DNA from: Amphiura filiformis
Lineage: Eukaryota; Echinodermata; Ophiuroidea; Amphilepidida; Amphiuridae
Direction: 5' to 3'
Length of the DNA stretch: 64,000 nt
Assembly: GCF_039555335.1 (NCBI RefSeq)
Contig: NC_092628.1
Location: 94,623,782 to 94,687,781 of the forward strand
The position numbers and the translations under genes were made by a program. Under the pieces are notes generated by a model. It saw only the letters and a list, made by a program, of their open reading frames with translations. It ran no database searches and was not told where the DNA came from. Below, piece after piece: positions 22,064 through 36,600 of the stretch; position 1 is the first letter of the stretch, and every line of letters starts with the position of its first letter.

Positions 22064-24848
22064 GTTTATAATGTTTAGGGCCCGGTTTAGGGTTAGGGTT
22101 CAGGTTATTGGTTAGGGTGAAGTTTAGGATTATGGTTTAAGATTACGACCATAATCCTTAGCCATACCTAAAACCTAAGCCCTAATCTTAAACATTCTTT
22201 GACCCTAACCCAAAATAAAACCACAACTCTAAACCTAACCTTATCCCTGACATAACCCTTATGATAACCCTAACCGTATCCCTAATCCTAACCTAAAACC
22301 CTCAACCCTAACTTTAGCCCTTTTCAGACCAATGACCTCTCAGACTATTATAAATGGGCCGTTTCCTATATACTCAATCCCAGATCCACTTGCTTACCCT
22401 CAGTCTCACATCACACAGTAGCATAGTGCAAGTCGTCCGATGCAGATATGGAGAGGGGCACTGGGATTGATTGATGGGAACTGAACTGGAGTCTGTATAC
22501 TGAGGGGTATTAGTCACTTTTTGGTTATTTTTCTAAGGAATTTGTTAAATTTTGACTCCGATATGGAGGCGTGTGCCAACATTCCCCAATGATGTTAACC
22601 CTAACAAGGAACATGCTTTTTTGCTATCGGAAGGCAGAGAAGGAAAAAAAAAGGAGAGAAGATGAACAAAGATTTCACTTGGCACCCTCGCCCCGGGACT
22701 TAACCCTGGGACCCCTCGGGTGCCACGCACACAATCACCGACCAAATGCCATGGAGGAGTCGCTTGCCCGGCCAGCGATTTGGTGGGCATTATGACTTGG
22801 GGTGATTGAGCAATGGCATCACATGGATGCATCGCATGCGCAGTGGTTTTCCTTGTAAGATTTATAGCCGTTGAAATGATTGACACAAGTAAAACTAACA
22901 TTTTCAGTTTTAATGTACTCTTTATTAATGTCTGCTATATTTAACATAATGTCATTGTATCTTCTGTAAAACAACTTGCATCACAAGCATTTTAATTTCT
23001 GTAAATTACAGTTTCGTTGTGTGAAAATTAAATTGCAACCAAATTTGACACGATTTCATGGCACAAAAGATCGGTTCTTGCAAAGTTGCCATATTTCTTC
23101 ATTTATGCAGAAAAAAAATACTTGCAAATATAGTGTTTTACAATGCTACAGGATAGTATTTACCCCCTATACAAATATGCAGAAAATGCTTAAAAATCTT
23201 AAGTTGAGCTTTTAGAAACAAAAATTCCTGCCAAAATAGCTAATCATTTGATCTTGAGATTACAAATTATTTTACAAAAAGTAATAAACTGAGCAGAATA
23301 AGCTATTCACGTTGCTGTTTTGTTTATATCTCCACACTTTTGAACAGAGCTACATGCATAACCACTTTTTTTTTCTAATGAAGAAATTGCAGATTAATTC
23401 TATGGCCAGTGTTCACAGTCACACAAAAGGAACTAAATTGAATTCAAAAATTATAAATACGAAGTTTGTCTCATAGGACAAACTTCTTTTCTGACAAAGT
23501 ATATAACTGAACTTGTCAAAAAGCAATATGCTTTCTAACAGTCAGTCACAATCTCTTGAGTTTTTGAGAAATGAACTTATTTGTATTGAGGGCAAAGCTT
23601 ATTCCAATTCCCCTTCAAAATTGTCTGAAGAGTCTTATTTGATACATGCATACTTGAACACAATCCACTGTATTAATACAATCCCTTGTTTCAGTAGCTA
23701 TCAGGGGTGTTCTAGGTCAAAATGGGGGAAAATTTTCAGACTTACAGCTTGATTTTTGCAGAAAGTATATTTTGGAATCCGGTGCAAATTATCAGTTTTC
23801 CTTAGCTGGGTTTAAAATGGATTTTGTGTTACAGTGTTCCAAGCTAATGTGGCCAAATTAGAGTATGTAGCTTCTTAGAACATGTGATTGTTTGATTTCT
23901 TTTGCAGTAACACATTTAACAACTGTTTCATCTTAATCTATCTTGACTGATAGTAAGCTACTATGAAACCGTATTTGGAGAACTTAATTAATGCCCATTG
24001 TTTATAATACACTACATCTATACAGGTTTGAGGTTTGTATTATATGTACATACAGGGAATTTTGTTGAACCAGTTACAAAAATAGAGCCTTATTGACAGT
24101 TACATTTGTAATATTAGCATCTCATGATTTCAAACCTTATTTTGAAACCCACAAAGGCCAAATTGAATGGTCTTTTTGACACATAACTTACACAACATGA
24201 CCTATTACAATTGGTAACTATTTCTTCATTTTCTGTAAGCTCTAAATTTGGTACCATAAAAATGCACCGCTGCACATTTTGTCTACCAAATTCACACTTG
24301 CTTCAATTTTTGTCTTTCACACCATTTCTCAACCGTTTTATCCCCATATTTTGCAAATGCAGTAAGTTTCAATCAACCGCCTTCCCAACTTTTCTGAAAA
24401 CCTTTCTAAACATCAATTTTAATTTACGACATCAGGCGAGCGAGAGCAATGAACAGCTCCCCCTCTCCTCAGATAATGCCTGAGACTTAGCGATACAAAA
24501 TCCACTTTGAGCGAATCCATAACAGCCACACAAAACACGAGCAACTACGCACAACACAGAAATGACAAAGTGCAATGGAAGCAATAATGCACCTGCGTAT
24601 ATGGGTGGATAGAGGGTCAAAGGCACGTTGGTTTGTCTAGCAATGTACATATATACTGAGTGCACAGTGATTATCTTACATTTTGTCTACCTACTTGTGT
24701 GTGTATAATGTGAGATATAATTTTGTTAATGACTATTGCAAATCATTAAAACTATTAATATGATTATAATAATCCAACTTTGTGTGTGATGTGAGATATA
24801 ATTCTGTAAATAAGTATTGTAAATCATTCAATTGTTCAGATAATTATT
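22064..24848. repeat. Segmental duplication, copy B
   Basis: Near-identical, same-orientation copy of 11975-15475 lacking two stretches present there. It is bracketed by the 362-bp direct repeat. It retains the TTAGGG-like tract (22069-22325), the tRNA-derived SINE remnant (22680-22790) and the empty Harbinger site (24487-24489). No protein gene is recognised. Confidence 0.92.
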
Positions 24849-25207
24849 ATTACATCAGTTGCAAGTGAGAGAAAAAAATATATTAAAACACTACTGCAAT
24901 AACAGACAATTACTGTGTCTCATGTAAACTAGAAATATGCATGGTTATGAGTTATTTAAGATTGCAAAGCATCAAAACAACAACGTATAGAATTTGATAC
25001 AACTATGATCAAAGACAAAAACACGGGTGGATCTGACATCACGATGTGTCAACTTTACATTTAGACCATACAGTATCTAGCAGCGACCTACTTTGCATAA
25101 TAAAAAGTAGATGCAATGACCATTTTCAGTCAGATTTCTAACTCTCCCTCTTGACTTCACTCATATGCCAGATATACCAATAACTAATTAAAGTGCAACA
25201 CAAAATT
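24847..25207. repeat. 362-bp direct repeat, right copy
   Basis: Second copy of 21702-22063 (361 bp). One visible 1-bp difference is CAACTTGTACATT versus CAACTTTACATT. Sequence continues into unique DNA at TTGCACTACATACTG, which probably is the original locus. Confidence 0.9.
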
Positions 25208-26968
25208 TGCACTACATACTGTATCATACTACAAATGAATTTCTTCATAACTTTCTCAACTAAGGCTTAAATTGGCTTACAGATACAGATAGTACTGATC
25301 TCATTCAATTTGTTCTTGTGTCAGCTGAATGCAAAAAGGTCATAAGTGAATAAAAATCACTTGCAACTTTCTTGCATTTAACTATCAAATCACACCTTCA
25401 TAAACATGACATAACATCATCTCACAGACAAAATCCCTTGACCTACATACAAAACAGTGCAGTGAAATGTTGACCTCACTGAACTTGCTTGTTAAAATGT
25501 ATGCATTATGCACATTGTAGGTGATAGGATCCACATTCATGACCTTCCCATCATTAAAATGGTGGTCCTTTTTTGGTCTCCAAAAGCATGAAACTCATGA
25601 AGGAAACTAAAAATAGCCAAGTATCATGATCCGAGTACCACAGTCATTATATCAGGCAAGTCAGTAAGTGAGTTCTATCATACAATGACTTTCAAGTATT
25701 CGCACATATCCCATAATTCATAGCCCCAGGATTAAGAATGGATTAGGACTTCATCCAGAGTAACATTGTACATGTTGAGTTGTAGAACTTAACAGAACAG
25801 CAGATATTAACGTAAAGTTACAATCCTAGAGTTGTGAACTGTGGGAATGAATCAACAATATTGGTCTTTGTTATACTTGTACAAACTTTTGTGTAACATT
25901 TACTCAAATGTTTCACTGCAAAATCACATATTGCATTACAGCCAATGGAACCATGACATAGAAGATCAAAGTTGGCACTTTTTAAAGGCCATTATTAAGC
26001 AAAGCCAATGCTACGCACATCTGACATTATACGCTCTAAATTCTAACAAAAATGGTAAAATATTTCATAATAATATTAAACAATCTTCTTTGTGAAAATA
26101 AAAAGTGCTCAAAACATGCAAAATATAACATTATGTCCTCCTTGTATTTGTAAGTATTTTTCAACTGAAATCCAGCATCATATAATCAACATTAAGTAGC
26201 CAAATATACAGTACATACTTGAGAAATTTTCAAAAAAATTTGATATAAGAATTTGAACATAATTTCATTTTCTACCTAAGATGCCACCAATCTACGGGTT
26301 ATAAACAGTGATTACATAAATGATAGAATCTAAATTTTTGAACAATAAATGCTATAAATTTCCCCTTTCTTCTTCATTTATATAAACTCATTTCGTAAAT
26401 TAACCTCTATCACAAATTAAATAAATCAAAAATGTTTTTGCTTCTTTAATATACCATTCTTACAAAAACAAATTTACATAATCACCACACCTGGCTTGAT
26501 ATTATATTCTGATTATTGCACCCCGGTTCTTCTTTCAAAAAGCGGAAACTTCTATATGAAATTCAAGACAAAATATGACTTTTCGGCAATGTTTGACAAA
26601 AAAACTATTCCTTAACAATTTAATAACATGACTGAAACAACAATATGTTGCTTCATACCATAATATATTTTGTTCTTTTGATTACTTTTATAATTATAGC
26701 AATATCAGACAACATTAATTTTTGTGACATCTTGTTTTTGCTTCATACATGTATTATCACAAATTGGGGAAGTCTACACGCGATACTCAATGCACATCAA
26801 TGTGGTGCAAAATCCATTTTAATGAGGATTTGTGTAGCATGCTTTGGGCCCTGCATACCTAAACCTGATGCAAGTTATACTGTGCTCACTGTGGCTGGTT
26901 AAGGGCCACAATAATTCACATCAATGCGGATCTTATCCTTCATGTAGACTGCCCCATTATTGCATTAA
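25208..26968. other. AT-rich intergenic sequence, no gene seen
   Basis: Unique AT-rich DNA downstream of the coronin 3' end. I see no conserved exon or element. Part of it could be distal 3' UTR if the terminal coronin exon at 30.1 kb is followed by a long UTR. Confidence 0.45.
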
Positions 26969-27105
26969 CCCCATGAAAACTGCCTGCTGATTGGTTACCA
27001 GACAGCTACTATGATTTATTGAGCCAATCAGCAATGTGGTAGGATTGGGACAGCATAATCAACCAATCAGAACCGTTGTAAGAAAGGCAGTTATTTCTCA
27101 GGGGG
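26969..27105. mobile_element. TTAA-flanked MITE (piggyBac-like)
   Basis: A 137-bp element begins CCCCATGAAAACTGCC and ends GGCAGTTATTTCTCAGGGGG. It is flanked by TTAA at 26965-26968 and 27106-27109. It has internal repeats of TGATTGGTTNN and CCAATCAG. TTAA targeting with CCC ends fits piggyBac-derived MITEs. Confidence 0.7.
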
Positions 27106-27189
27106 TTAAAAATGTTTTTCACTAGATTTGTTTGTGCTATTGCTAGATTCAAAATGAATCTAAAAATATGTGACAAAACCACAGAATTA

Positions 27190-27510
27190 AAGGTGGCGAA
27201 CCAGGACTCTATCGCCATCTTGATACAGGCATGGAGCAAAAATTGGGGTATTCGGTTTCCCTCAGAATGCACTCGAGGCATTCGTTGTCATGCAAGCGCA
27301 GCATGGATGCATTTGAGATGGGTGCATTTGAGAGATGCACTTGATGCGACCTACACGCGAGTACCAAGACGCTTCAGATGAAGCGCAGAATTGTTTCCGT
27401 TTTTCTCTGCGCATCGGAGACACAAGGACCCAAATACCCCCAATTTTCTCCCATAGCTGACGGTGCGATTGTACATGGCGGTATAGGGAGTCCCAGTTCT
27501 CCTTCTCTAA
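27190..27510. mobile_element. MITE-like inverted-repeat element
   Basis: The left part (AGGACTCTATCGCCATCTTG, GAGCAAAAATTGGGGTATT) matches in inverse the right part (AATACCCCCAATTTTCTCC, CATGGCGGTATAGGGAGTCC). The centre has repeated GATGCATTTGAGA and GATGCACTTGATGCG units. Non-coding. Confidence 0.6.
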
Positions 27511-30133
27511 TTCTGTGGACAAAACTGATCTTAAATTACTATAATTATTATTATTGCTAATTTGATATTCTGGTGCACATGTTTTCTTGCGAGAGTTGAT
27601 AACAGACAGACAGGGATATAAAATGCTCACTACTCCACTACTCTAAGTATAAAGAATTGTGTCAACTTTATATATAAATAAAAAAAATGTATCAGTAAAG
27701 TTTTTATACACTTGGAAGCTGAAAAAAATGCTCCCAGGTTAAGCTTGTTCATACTATATTTACCTTTTTCTTGTTAGTTTGTGGCATTTAGAATAAACAC
27801 CACTCTACAACTACATATATACATGGTGTAGGCTTCACCACATTTGGCAAGTTTTCCATTAAACCAACACATTGGCAAATGAAAAGAAAATGCCACAGGT
27901 TTCTAGCAAAAAATTCCACTTAACAGTACACTATATAAATCAGTTGACTGAACAGTAATAATAAAAAAAGTACAATATAAAGAATCTTTTTGGATTTACA
28001 ACTAAATGGGTACAGGATTTTCGTAGTAATTTATAGAAATTATTATCATTGTTTGAGTCTTTGTTGGTGGGATGCAGTTGAATCACATGTGCATCACATG
28101 TTCTCTCATGTGATGATCATGTGAAGTTCACATGACTATCATGCATCATAAAAGTAGATAAACATGTGAATATCACAAGAATATCTAGACTTCTCTTCTG
28201 CTACTGACTTTTGTAAGTCCAGTAAAATTATTCAAATTAATTAATTATTATAATTAAAAATTAATTTAATTATCAAAATTAATTAAAATTATATGGCTTA
28301 CTTAACCCAAACATGATGCATGATTTTAAAACTCCTTCCAGCTGATGGTTTTATTGTACTGTACCACTAACCATAAATATATATATTTGTTTGTTTTCTG
28401 TTTCCCTTTCCCATACATGAGCTACAAACATTTATGTCCACCATCTTACAAAAGCACAGACCAATTGCTGCCTAATGGATTAAGCATGCAGTTATAAATG
28501 TCCTTCCTCTTCCATAACAGATGACCAAGAATGCATAAACTGGTTTACCCATCTAGATATACCAGGGTTAACATTAACAGTACAGGATACTAATTTGACT
28601 AGGTTTATACAGTTCACATATTTGACTAGGTTTACAGTTCACAGAACAAATATTTTGGGTAAACCAAGTTTTATATTGTCTGACATGGTTGAATCTTCCC
28701 ATGTGCATTTTATTGACATTGCAAAGCTGGGATTTTCCACACAGGAGTTAGATGAATGGCAAACTAGATGATGTAATCTCTGCAGCAGTTTGGTTGTGAT
28801 CCATGTACAGCTTGTTATGTTACAGAAGGAAGACTGTGTAAGTGATGGTTTATCCTGTAAATAGTAAATGAAAGAAAAATCTTTATCATTAACGTCTGCT
28901 ATTGAAAGAGTGAAATCTTACAATAAAGTATCCCCAAAAGCAAACATAAGGCCCCAGAAACAAATATGTTTGATATTTTGATCGACCATCGATGCTGCTT
29001 CGATGCTTATTATTAATGAATTATCAACTAATTAATCAGAATTAGTGCTAAATTTCTATTAGTCAATATCCCTACAGAAACAAATTACTATTTTATCACA
29101 ATTAACAATGGTGAATTAATTGATTTCATTAATATTAAGGTTCAACCAACCATCGATGGTTGATCGAAAGATCAAACAAATTTATTTCTATTGCTTAACA
29201 TATCCTCTTTGAATGTTCCCAGCCCTATATGTTTATGATGTGTAAATGATACATATGTGTTGGCTGTTGTTCCAGCACAGATAGAAACTAACACTGAAAT
29301 ATTGCTGGTTAGAGAGTGCATTGACATTTAATACTGCCAAGTGCAAGTGGGAGACAAGTGTGATTAGTCACTGCAATGTTTGATAAACCCCTAGAACTAA
29401 TGATCTTGTAATGTTTTACAATTCTAAACAATAGTGAAGTTTAAAGTAAGGTTTCTGCACATCAGAAATAACATCAATCCACAATGTTTCCCACAAGATC
29501 TCCATAATCAAACTATGAAGTTTATAATTACCTTTTATCACCCAACACGTCTTATTTACTTTATAATTTTGTGATGTACACAGATTCATTGTTCTATACT
29601 AACAAGGTATACTTTTCTCTGGATTTGGGACTTGTATCTTTTTCCCAAAACACTTTGAGACCTTGACATTGACTTCAGCATTTTCCATGTTACAAATGAA
29701 ACAAATCCACACATATTTCTATGATAAGGTTCTAAGAAAGACTAAACAAAAGCAGTGGTTCTTATCTATTCTAGAACAAAGATCACAAAGATTCTTGTAG
29801 TATGATTCATGTGAATCAAAGTTGTTTGGAATAGCATGCACCTAAGATTTCAAGTATCGGTACCAAACTCAACAGTAAAATTCCTTTTATAAAGTTTTAC
29901 CTAATAATGAATAATGAAAAGCGACATTGACGTTTTTTGGAAACTAATGTTCTATTTTCATTAGCCTATTCTTGCACTCACTGTACGATGAAATTTTAAT
30001 ACTATGTAGTGTACAAAATGATTTACAACAATCCATATCATTATATACAACATCTGCCTGAACAAACTTTGAAGTAGTATCTATGAAAGACTCACCCATA
30101 GTTTAATGCTGTATATTTTTATCTACTACTATT
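27511..30133. other. Downstream / 3' UTR region of coronin, no other gene seen
   Basis: AT-rich sequence immediately 3' (minus sense) of the 30.1-kb coronin stop. A short palindromic tract of ATTAATTAATTATTATAATT type is near 28232-28300, and several CATGTG/CACATG boxes are near 28080-28170. Any UTR end cannot be placed from sequence alone. Confidence 0.45.
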
Positions 30134-30238
30134 CTATGCTTTGCTTTCTAGAGCTTGGATGCGGGCATCTTGTTTCTTCACAAGTTCTTTCAGCTTGTCG
30201 ATTTCAGCTCTCAGTTCACTCATCTCAGATCCCTGACC
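30134..30238 (-). CDS. Coronin alternative last exon, coiled-coil tail (distal)
   Basis: This 105-nt minus-strand exon has acceptor TTATAATTTCAG and starts in phase 0. It encodes 34 residues and a TAG stop at 30134-30136. It reads GQGSEMSELRAEIDKLKELV then KKQDARIQALESKA. The L/I/V heptad spacing and the KKQDARIQALE motif match the C-terminal coiled coil of coronins (compare NQDERISKLEQQ in coronin-1C), which oligomerises the protein. The exon at 42620-42931 ends in phase 0 and can splice to it directly, skipping the 40.8-kb exon, which also begins in phase 0 and has its own stop. It is therefore an alternative 3' terminal exon. Confidence 0.88.
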   Translation of the reverse strand, partial: GQGSEMSELRAEIDKLKELVKKQDARIQALESKA

Positions 30239-33200
30239 CTGAAATTATAAGAAAATCATTAAGTTAGCTTTTTATGCTTTGTTGTTGTTGTAAGGGACAC
30301 ATATATAGTGCTACATTTTGTGTGCATTGTCCACCGGTGCATGTACAAAGTGTGTATACATGCATACTACAATCTCCATCTACATGCACATTCTGCATAT
30401 TTGTACTGAGCACTCTGTATTTTTACCCAGTATTACCATAATCCGACATTTCTGCTGATGCTTGAAATAAGGATTGTGGTGTCTACCGGAAGTACTGAAA
30501 ATGTTTTCCTGACCCCAAGCTGCTTTTAAGGTCACAATGGAATACATAAAATGTACATAAAAGAAGTACAACACCCAGGTGTCTGGTGTCCACACCGCAT
30601 CACTCCGAACCAATCTGTTTCCACCAAGCACATAACCAGTAACACTAAACTAAACCACATCACCCGCCATCGCCAACCTTTCCCCTGCAGAAACACTCAG
30701 ATTGTACAATGCAATATGAGTGTAGTGAGGATTTTTATGCAATGGCAGCAAATTGCACACAAAGATTAGAACTATATGCTGTCCCTAACTAGTACAAGAT
30801 CTTCAGATAACCATGATCTACTGGTAACCAAAAAATTATATTTGTGACCAATTAGGTTCCTGATTATTACATAATAAACTTAAAAACTTTGTGCAAAATG
30901 TTTGGACATTTTGATAATGCTGAAAAAAGCTGAAAAAACTTTTTTGCACATACATGTTACTGTCAGGTAGCCAGAGAAATGATTAAATAGTTATCAAATC
31001 CTTTGGGACTTCAAATTGTAATTTTTCTTGGCAAGTTTTTAATCCATGTTAAAAGTATGGAATTCCTGCCAAGTTTAGGGATTGCATTATTATTGCAAGC
31101 TCTATTACTTCGAAAAATGTGCACACACAAGCAACATTTTTTTGATTTAATATGAGCCTTCTTTACCGACCACTTTTTTTGCATGACGAATATTATATTT
31201 TATAGAACCTCTGGTCGCAAATATAATAATCAAAGGTACCATACTATGTGGTATTTAAAAATGTTCACTGGCTGAAAATGAAATTGATATATATATCAGT
31301 GAACATGATTATGAAATAATGTCATAATAAGTGACATTGCAAATGTATCTGCATCTATTTTTAACAAAAAATTTTGTTTCATATAAACTACCAACAACCA
31401 GATCCTTATAGGCCTATAAATCAACAATGGAAGTCTGGTTATACCTTCATGTCAGCATTAGTCACAAATTTTAAAGTTAGGTTTTAGGGTAAGGATTTAG
31501 GGTTAGGGTAAGAGTTTAGGGTTAGGATTAGGGTAATAGTTATGGTTATAGTTAGGGCTAGGTTCAGGGTTATAAAAATGTTGTGATGCTTACATGAAGG
31601 AGGACCAAAATTCTTTGTCTTATGGAGATATCACAATTTGGTTTCATCCTACACTGTGTGAAGTGTAATAAAATGATAATGTTGATGATGAAGTTTACAA
31701 AATAAATGAAAGTATTGTGATAGCCTCACTGGGTCAGCACTACAAAAGTGACTCATTTGAGAAAATTGTATGCACTTGAAGGCTGCTAGAATTCAGCGTT
31801 AATCAACATTCAACATGCTGTTTGCTAAAAATGCCATTCTACAGATTCTCCTTACACACTAAAGGCAAATAACTCCTAAATCAATGCATATGAATAACAA
31901 TCAAGTTGATTATACAAATTACAAATATATTATATTAAAAATGCATTTTTTTAAAGCACATACAATAAGACACATTGCAAATCATGCAGCATTAGTATCA
32001 TGTCATAAGTAGCATATCAAATTTCATCAGATAACAAAGTATTTGCTATACTTGCTTTAACTTGACTATTATCAACAGTTTTTGCGTAATTTTTTCCTAT
32101 TATCTACAGTATGCTATAACATGTACAGTTCTGTGGGTCAAACTACAAAACTACAATGCAGCCATGTTGGCCACAAAATAAGGTTAGTATCAGTTACTGT
32201 ATTCACAACTTGATCCAATTTATACGGGTTGAGGTTACATTTGTACTATAGTTATTGTAGGCATACTTATATTTGCATTTGATGACACATCATGCCCTTC
32301 ATCAGCATTAGTTTGCATCTGCAATACTACATCCTCTGCCATGGGGACATTCCCTAATTTAATCGCATTATAAACTAGTAGCACCTCATTTGCTGAACAA
32401 GTAGTGCTGTAACATTTGACCTTAGCATGTCTGTTATGTTCATGTGATAAACAGGGCGCACACATTGGCAAGTGACTGCACCAAAGCCTTAAACTGTCAG
32501 ATCTACCAATTGAAATGATGTATACAGTTAAACCCCACAGAGCTGTTAAAATTATTTTTTTTTAAACCAATGTTTTGGAGACTGAAAAAGAGACTACTTG
32601 GAAACCAGTTTCCCAGGAAAGTGGATCAGATGTTCAAATCAGATGAAATCCACTGATGAGATGGACAAAATATTAGTGAGTCAATACTTACAGGCTTGTC
32701 ACACACAAATTGTTTTTTTATTTGATGAATAGACAGAACAACTAAATCGGATAAATCGATTAATGAAATTATTATGCCACAAAAACTGTACACAAAACAG
32801 TTATGACAGTACATGCAACAAATATACATATAAACAAACAATTACAATAACATAATACAATATTGCAGACAAAATAGAGTTAGTTAATTGTTCTTTGATC
32901 TTATTTGTCGAATTATCTTCTCAAAATTGTACGCTAAATGTTGCATGATAAATGTCACATTTGAAACTCCCTGGGAAATATGTTTAAGGAATACCAGCTA
33001 CAATGATAGAATTAATATATAAATATCAAAGTAAGTGTCAGGGAAGTAATTCATTATCATGTTGACAGTTTTGATTCTTTTATGCATCAATTTTGTCTGT
33101 ATATCCTTCAATTCACCATGCTGGGTCACTTTGGTGAAATTTAACAACTTGAAATTATTATTAGGCTTTAAAATTTAATTAATTGGTGTAAAGTAAAAAC

Positions 33201-33644
33201 ATAAGGTAGGTTGGTCGGGATTACCTGTTTTTTTTAATATTAAAAGATGATGATACATGGACGATGGTTAAATGCATTTTTCATTATTTGAACTTCTTTT
33301 TAACTTGAAACAGTCACTAACTACTTTGTTCCATTTTGCAAGCATTTATTATTCATAATATATCAAATTTAAATGACCTTTTTTTCTTCCCTCAAAATAA
33401 ATCAAAATATTAGGGGTGGCATTATATTCAGGGTAGGTCAGTTTAGCCAATCAAACAATTTTAATAGATTTAAATATACTGGTATTATCGATTGGTAAAT
33501 GAGTGCATTGCAAACTCGTAGGTTTTGGGTTAGTATTAGGTTAGGGTTTAGTGTCAATTATAATACAATGCTAAACCTATTTTATTTCATATCATCATCA
33601 AATCATTATTACTCCCCCTCATTTCCATTTTAATATCATCTTAA
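30239..33644. other. Coronin intron, no further exon recognised
   Basis: AT-rich intron used when the distal last exon is spliced in. It holds a short TTTAGGGTTAGGG-like degenerate tract at about 31477-31575 and another near 33530-33555. A minus-strand 78-codon frame at 32235-32471 (Cys/His-rich start, acidic middle) has no family signal that I recognise and no convincing splice context. Confidence 0.5.
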
Positions 33645-36600
33645 GGGCGTACTACACCCATATATTGGTTTGATTGGTCTAAAAAAATATTTTTTCATTT
33701 ATAGCTAGGCGATATATGCACGGATCATGTGAAATTAAAAAAATTATGAAAAAACATCGTTTTTCACCTATTTGTCTTAAGAGTTGATTGGTTGATAAGG
33801 ACGCTTATTCATCCCTTTTTAAGGGATTTTTTTATTTAGCGAGAGTACGTAGTCAATCTTCATAGGGATGGGCGATACCAGCTTTTGGTACCCATTGTCG
33901 AACTAGAGCAGTCAGGGGGTTTGGGTCGAATTTGTAGAAAAAATAAAACAAAATGAAAAAAAATGGCCGCGGAGCGCGCTTGCGCGACGCAGGGGGGTTG
34001 TCTGAGGAGGTGTTCCCCTCAGAAATAAAAAAAAAAAAACGTGTGCAAAATGAAGATCTAATTGAAGCGATTTGGTGGACAATTTTGGCACTATTATGCC
34101 AAGGCCTATATACTAGTGTAAAATTTTAGTTTGGCGGCGAAAATTTGTGAGAGCCTTTAAGTGGACAAGTTTCAATTCCCTATTATCGTAGGCCTATAAA
34201 TTGTTTTAAACATAAATCGGCGAAAGCAAGCGAAAATAGCCACTTGTATATCGATTCACGCGGGGAGGGTAAAATGAAGACTAAATTGAAGTGATTTGGT
34301 GGACCATTTTGGTACTAGTGTGTACAATTTTTGCCGCAGATTCGTAAAATGATGGTCCATGAAACCTTCCTTGGACAAGTTTTCCCTGTAAGCCTATACC
34401 GCAAATTGGGCTTAAATTTGCAAATGTTGGAAGAAGAGCGAAAATGATCATATGTTTATCCACTACATGAGAAGGGGAGTCTGAGGGGATGTTCCCCCTG
34501 AGAAGTTTAAAATTTGCAAAATGAAGGTCGAATTGAAGCCATTCGGTGCATTGTTTTTACACTACTATTTGAATCAATTGCTTTAAACAGAAAAAGGGCC
34601 CGAAATCAATTTGCAAAACTTGAGATTGGCAATTACTAAAGCATGCATAAATCGATGAAGTCGTTATGGAGTCCGTCTTAATTTTTGACTTTGGTGGCAA
34701 AATGTGAGGGGCCCTGCATATCGGCGGACCATGCAGTAATTTTCACGTGCTTTTAGGACGAGGACCCGCCTTCAAGCAATGCCTAGTCGCAGGCCTCTAT
34801 AGGACCTACTTCCAATCGTCCCGACTGTGCGGTTATTTACACATGGGCCTACTCAATTACGTGCAATTTAGTTTCTCTCCTCCTTTCCTCCATTTTCTCT
34901 TCTCTTTTCTCCTTTCTTCCCTTCTCTTCTCTTTATTTATTTATTTGGGGGGTCAGCCACCTGAATCCAGCTTAATTGAGTCCATGTGTAGGCCTATGTT
35001 GGGGATTGGAGGGGGTACTGAGGCCTACCACATTTAATAACTAACTTTTTACTCTTTGTGGGATTTGAATCGCAACACAGGTAATAATAAAACCAGTAGC
35101 AAACTTCACTTTACCAACAAGATACAACAACTTTACAACTTTCTTTTTAATTAATGAAACAAAGCTTATTTTTGACTCAGAGTTTAAATTTAAGATGCTA
35201 GCTGAAGTCAATAACTTTGCACATTCTTCGGGTTCCTTTGTTTCCACTCATGTTAAAAGAAGACATAAAACCTGATGATCAGCTGACTCTTTCTGTTGAC
35301 AATTTAAGTTTAAAACATTATTAACACAATTTTTGTGTTGAAATTAATTGTAAACATTAAACAAAACCAATACATTGGCTATAGTTTCAAATCTTTCATA
35401 ACATATAACCGTGGTGTTTGTAAAATATTTTGTAAAAGATTTGCAATTAGGCCTACTTTGATTGGATTCGAACATTGCAACTTTACAATGCTCAAGAACA
35501 CGAAAACTTGGTGTGTGAAACATTGTTAAAAATTGTATGAAATGAGGATTCCTAGCGTAAACTAGTTTCTATACACTTTTAAATGTGAATGATAGGAGGT
35601 CTGTAGGCTAAAGGGGCCCCGAAATATTTTTTGTGATGAATTTTTTTGCTTCGCCCCCCCAGCAAGTGTTTGTGAGCGGTCGACGGTCCCTATAGGCCTA
35701 CCACACACAATTTATTCGCTACCTGAAGTCGCTAATAGAGAATGAAAGATTTTTTATTTAATATTTGTTTTCAATTTTCGAATAATTATTTTTGTTTTCA
35801 ATAGGCCTACGTTCCATAAAAATAAAAGTATTGTATCGGTATTTGTCCCATACGACAATGTTATATTATCGCAAAACGCTAGAAAAACCAAATCATGGCG
35901 TCTGTACAAAAATGTATGCGGAAGTCTTTACGGCAAGCGAATACAGTGAGTTTCATGGATTTATACTGGATTTATAATGGATTTTCTTAAAGTGGAATGA
36001 TTTCAGCATGCGGTACAGGTAAGTGACGAAACTGTTAATACACGTGAACTAGTAGGGTGTCCCATTTAGCTGTTATCATTGTGAACATACCGATTCACAT
36101 TACAAATGCATTATAAATCATGTTTTGTATGCTTCCCGTATTTCCTCAGAAAACTGAGCAAAAATTCACCTAATACTGAAAACCAAGGCATTTACTGTTC
36201 TTTAATTTCAACCTTATCAAACCTGAAACAAATATGCTGCCTTGCGAACACAAATTTTGCATATCATTGTCAACTAAAAGGGGGGGAAATAAGTTTAATT
36301 TCATTGATAACATGAAATTGATGCATATTAATGTTTTCAAAGCTGTGCATAATTAATTAATTTCCCCCCAAAAATAATTTTTATACTTTTAGCGTCTGTC
36401 ACAAATGCTTAACAAGTGTGAGTGATTGGATTAACGGTATCAATTCTGAAATTCTAAAGAAACTCGATTTTGTGAATCGAGGTCTATGTACCTCTTCCGA
36501 GCTTCTACCTTTAAAAGCATGTAAGCTACATTGATACCGATGCCACCAATAGAACGAGAAGATTTGCCCCTTCATTTTGCATACCACTTTGACCAATTTT

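Noticed and set aside
28080..28170. Cluster of CATGTG / CACATG E-box-like motifs
   Set aside because: The motif is short and the region AT-rich; no promoter or other supporting sign is visible.
32235..32471. Cys/His-rich 78-codon minus-strand frame as a third coronin tail or separate exon
   Set aside because: No coiled-coil heptads, no coronin similarity and no convincing acceptor in phase.
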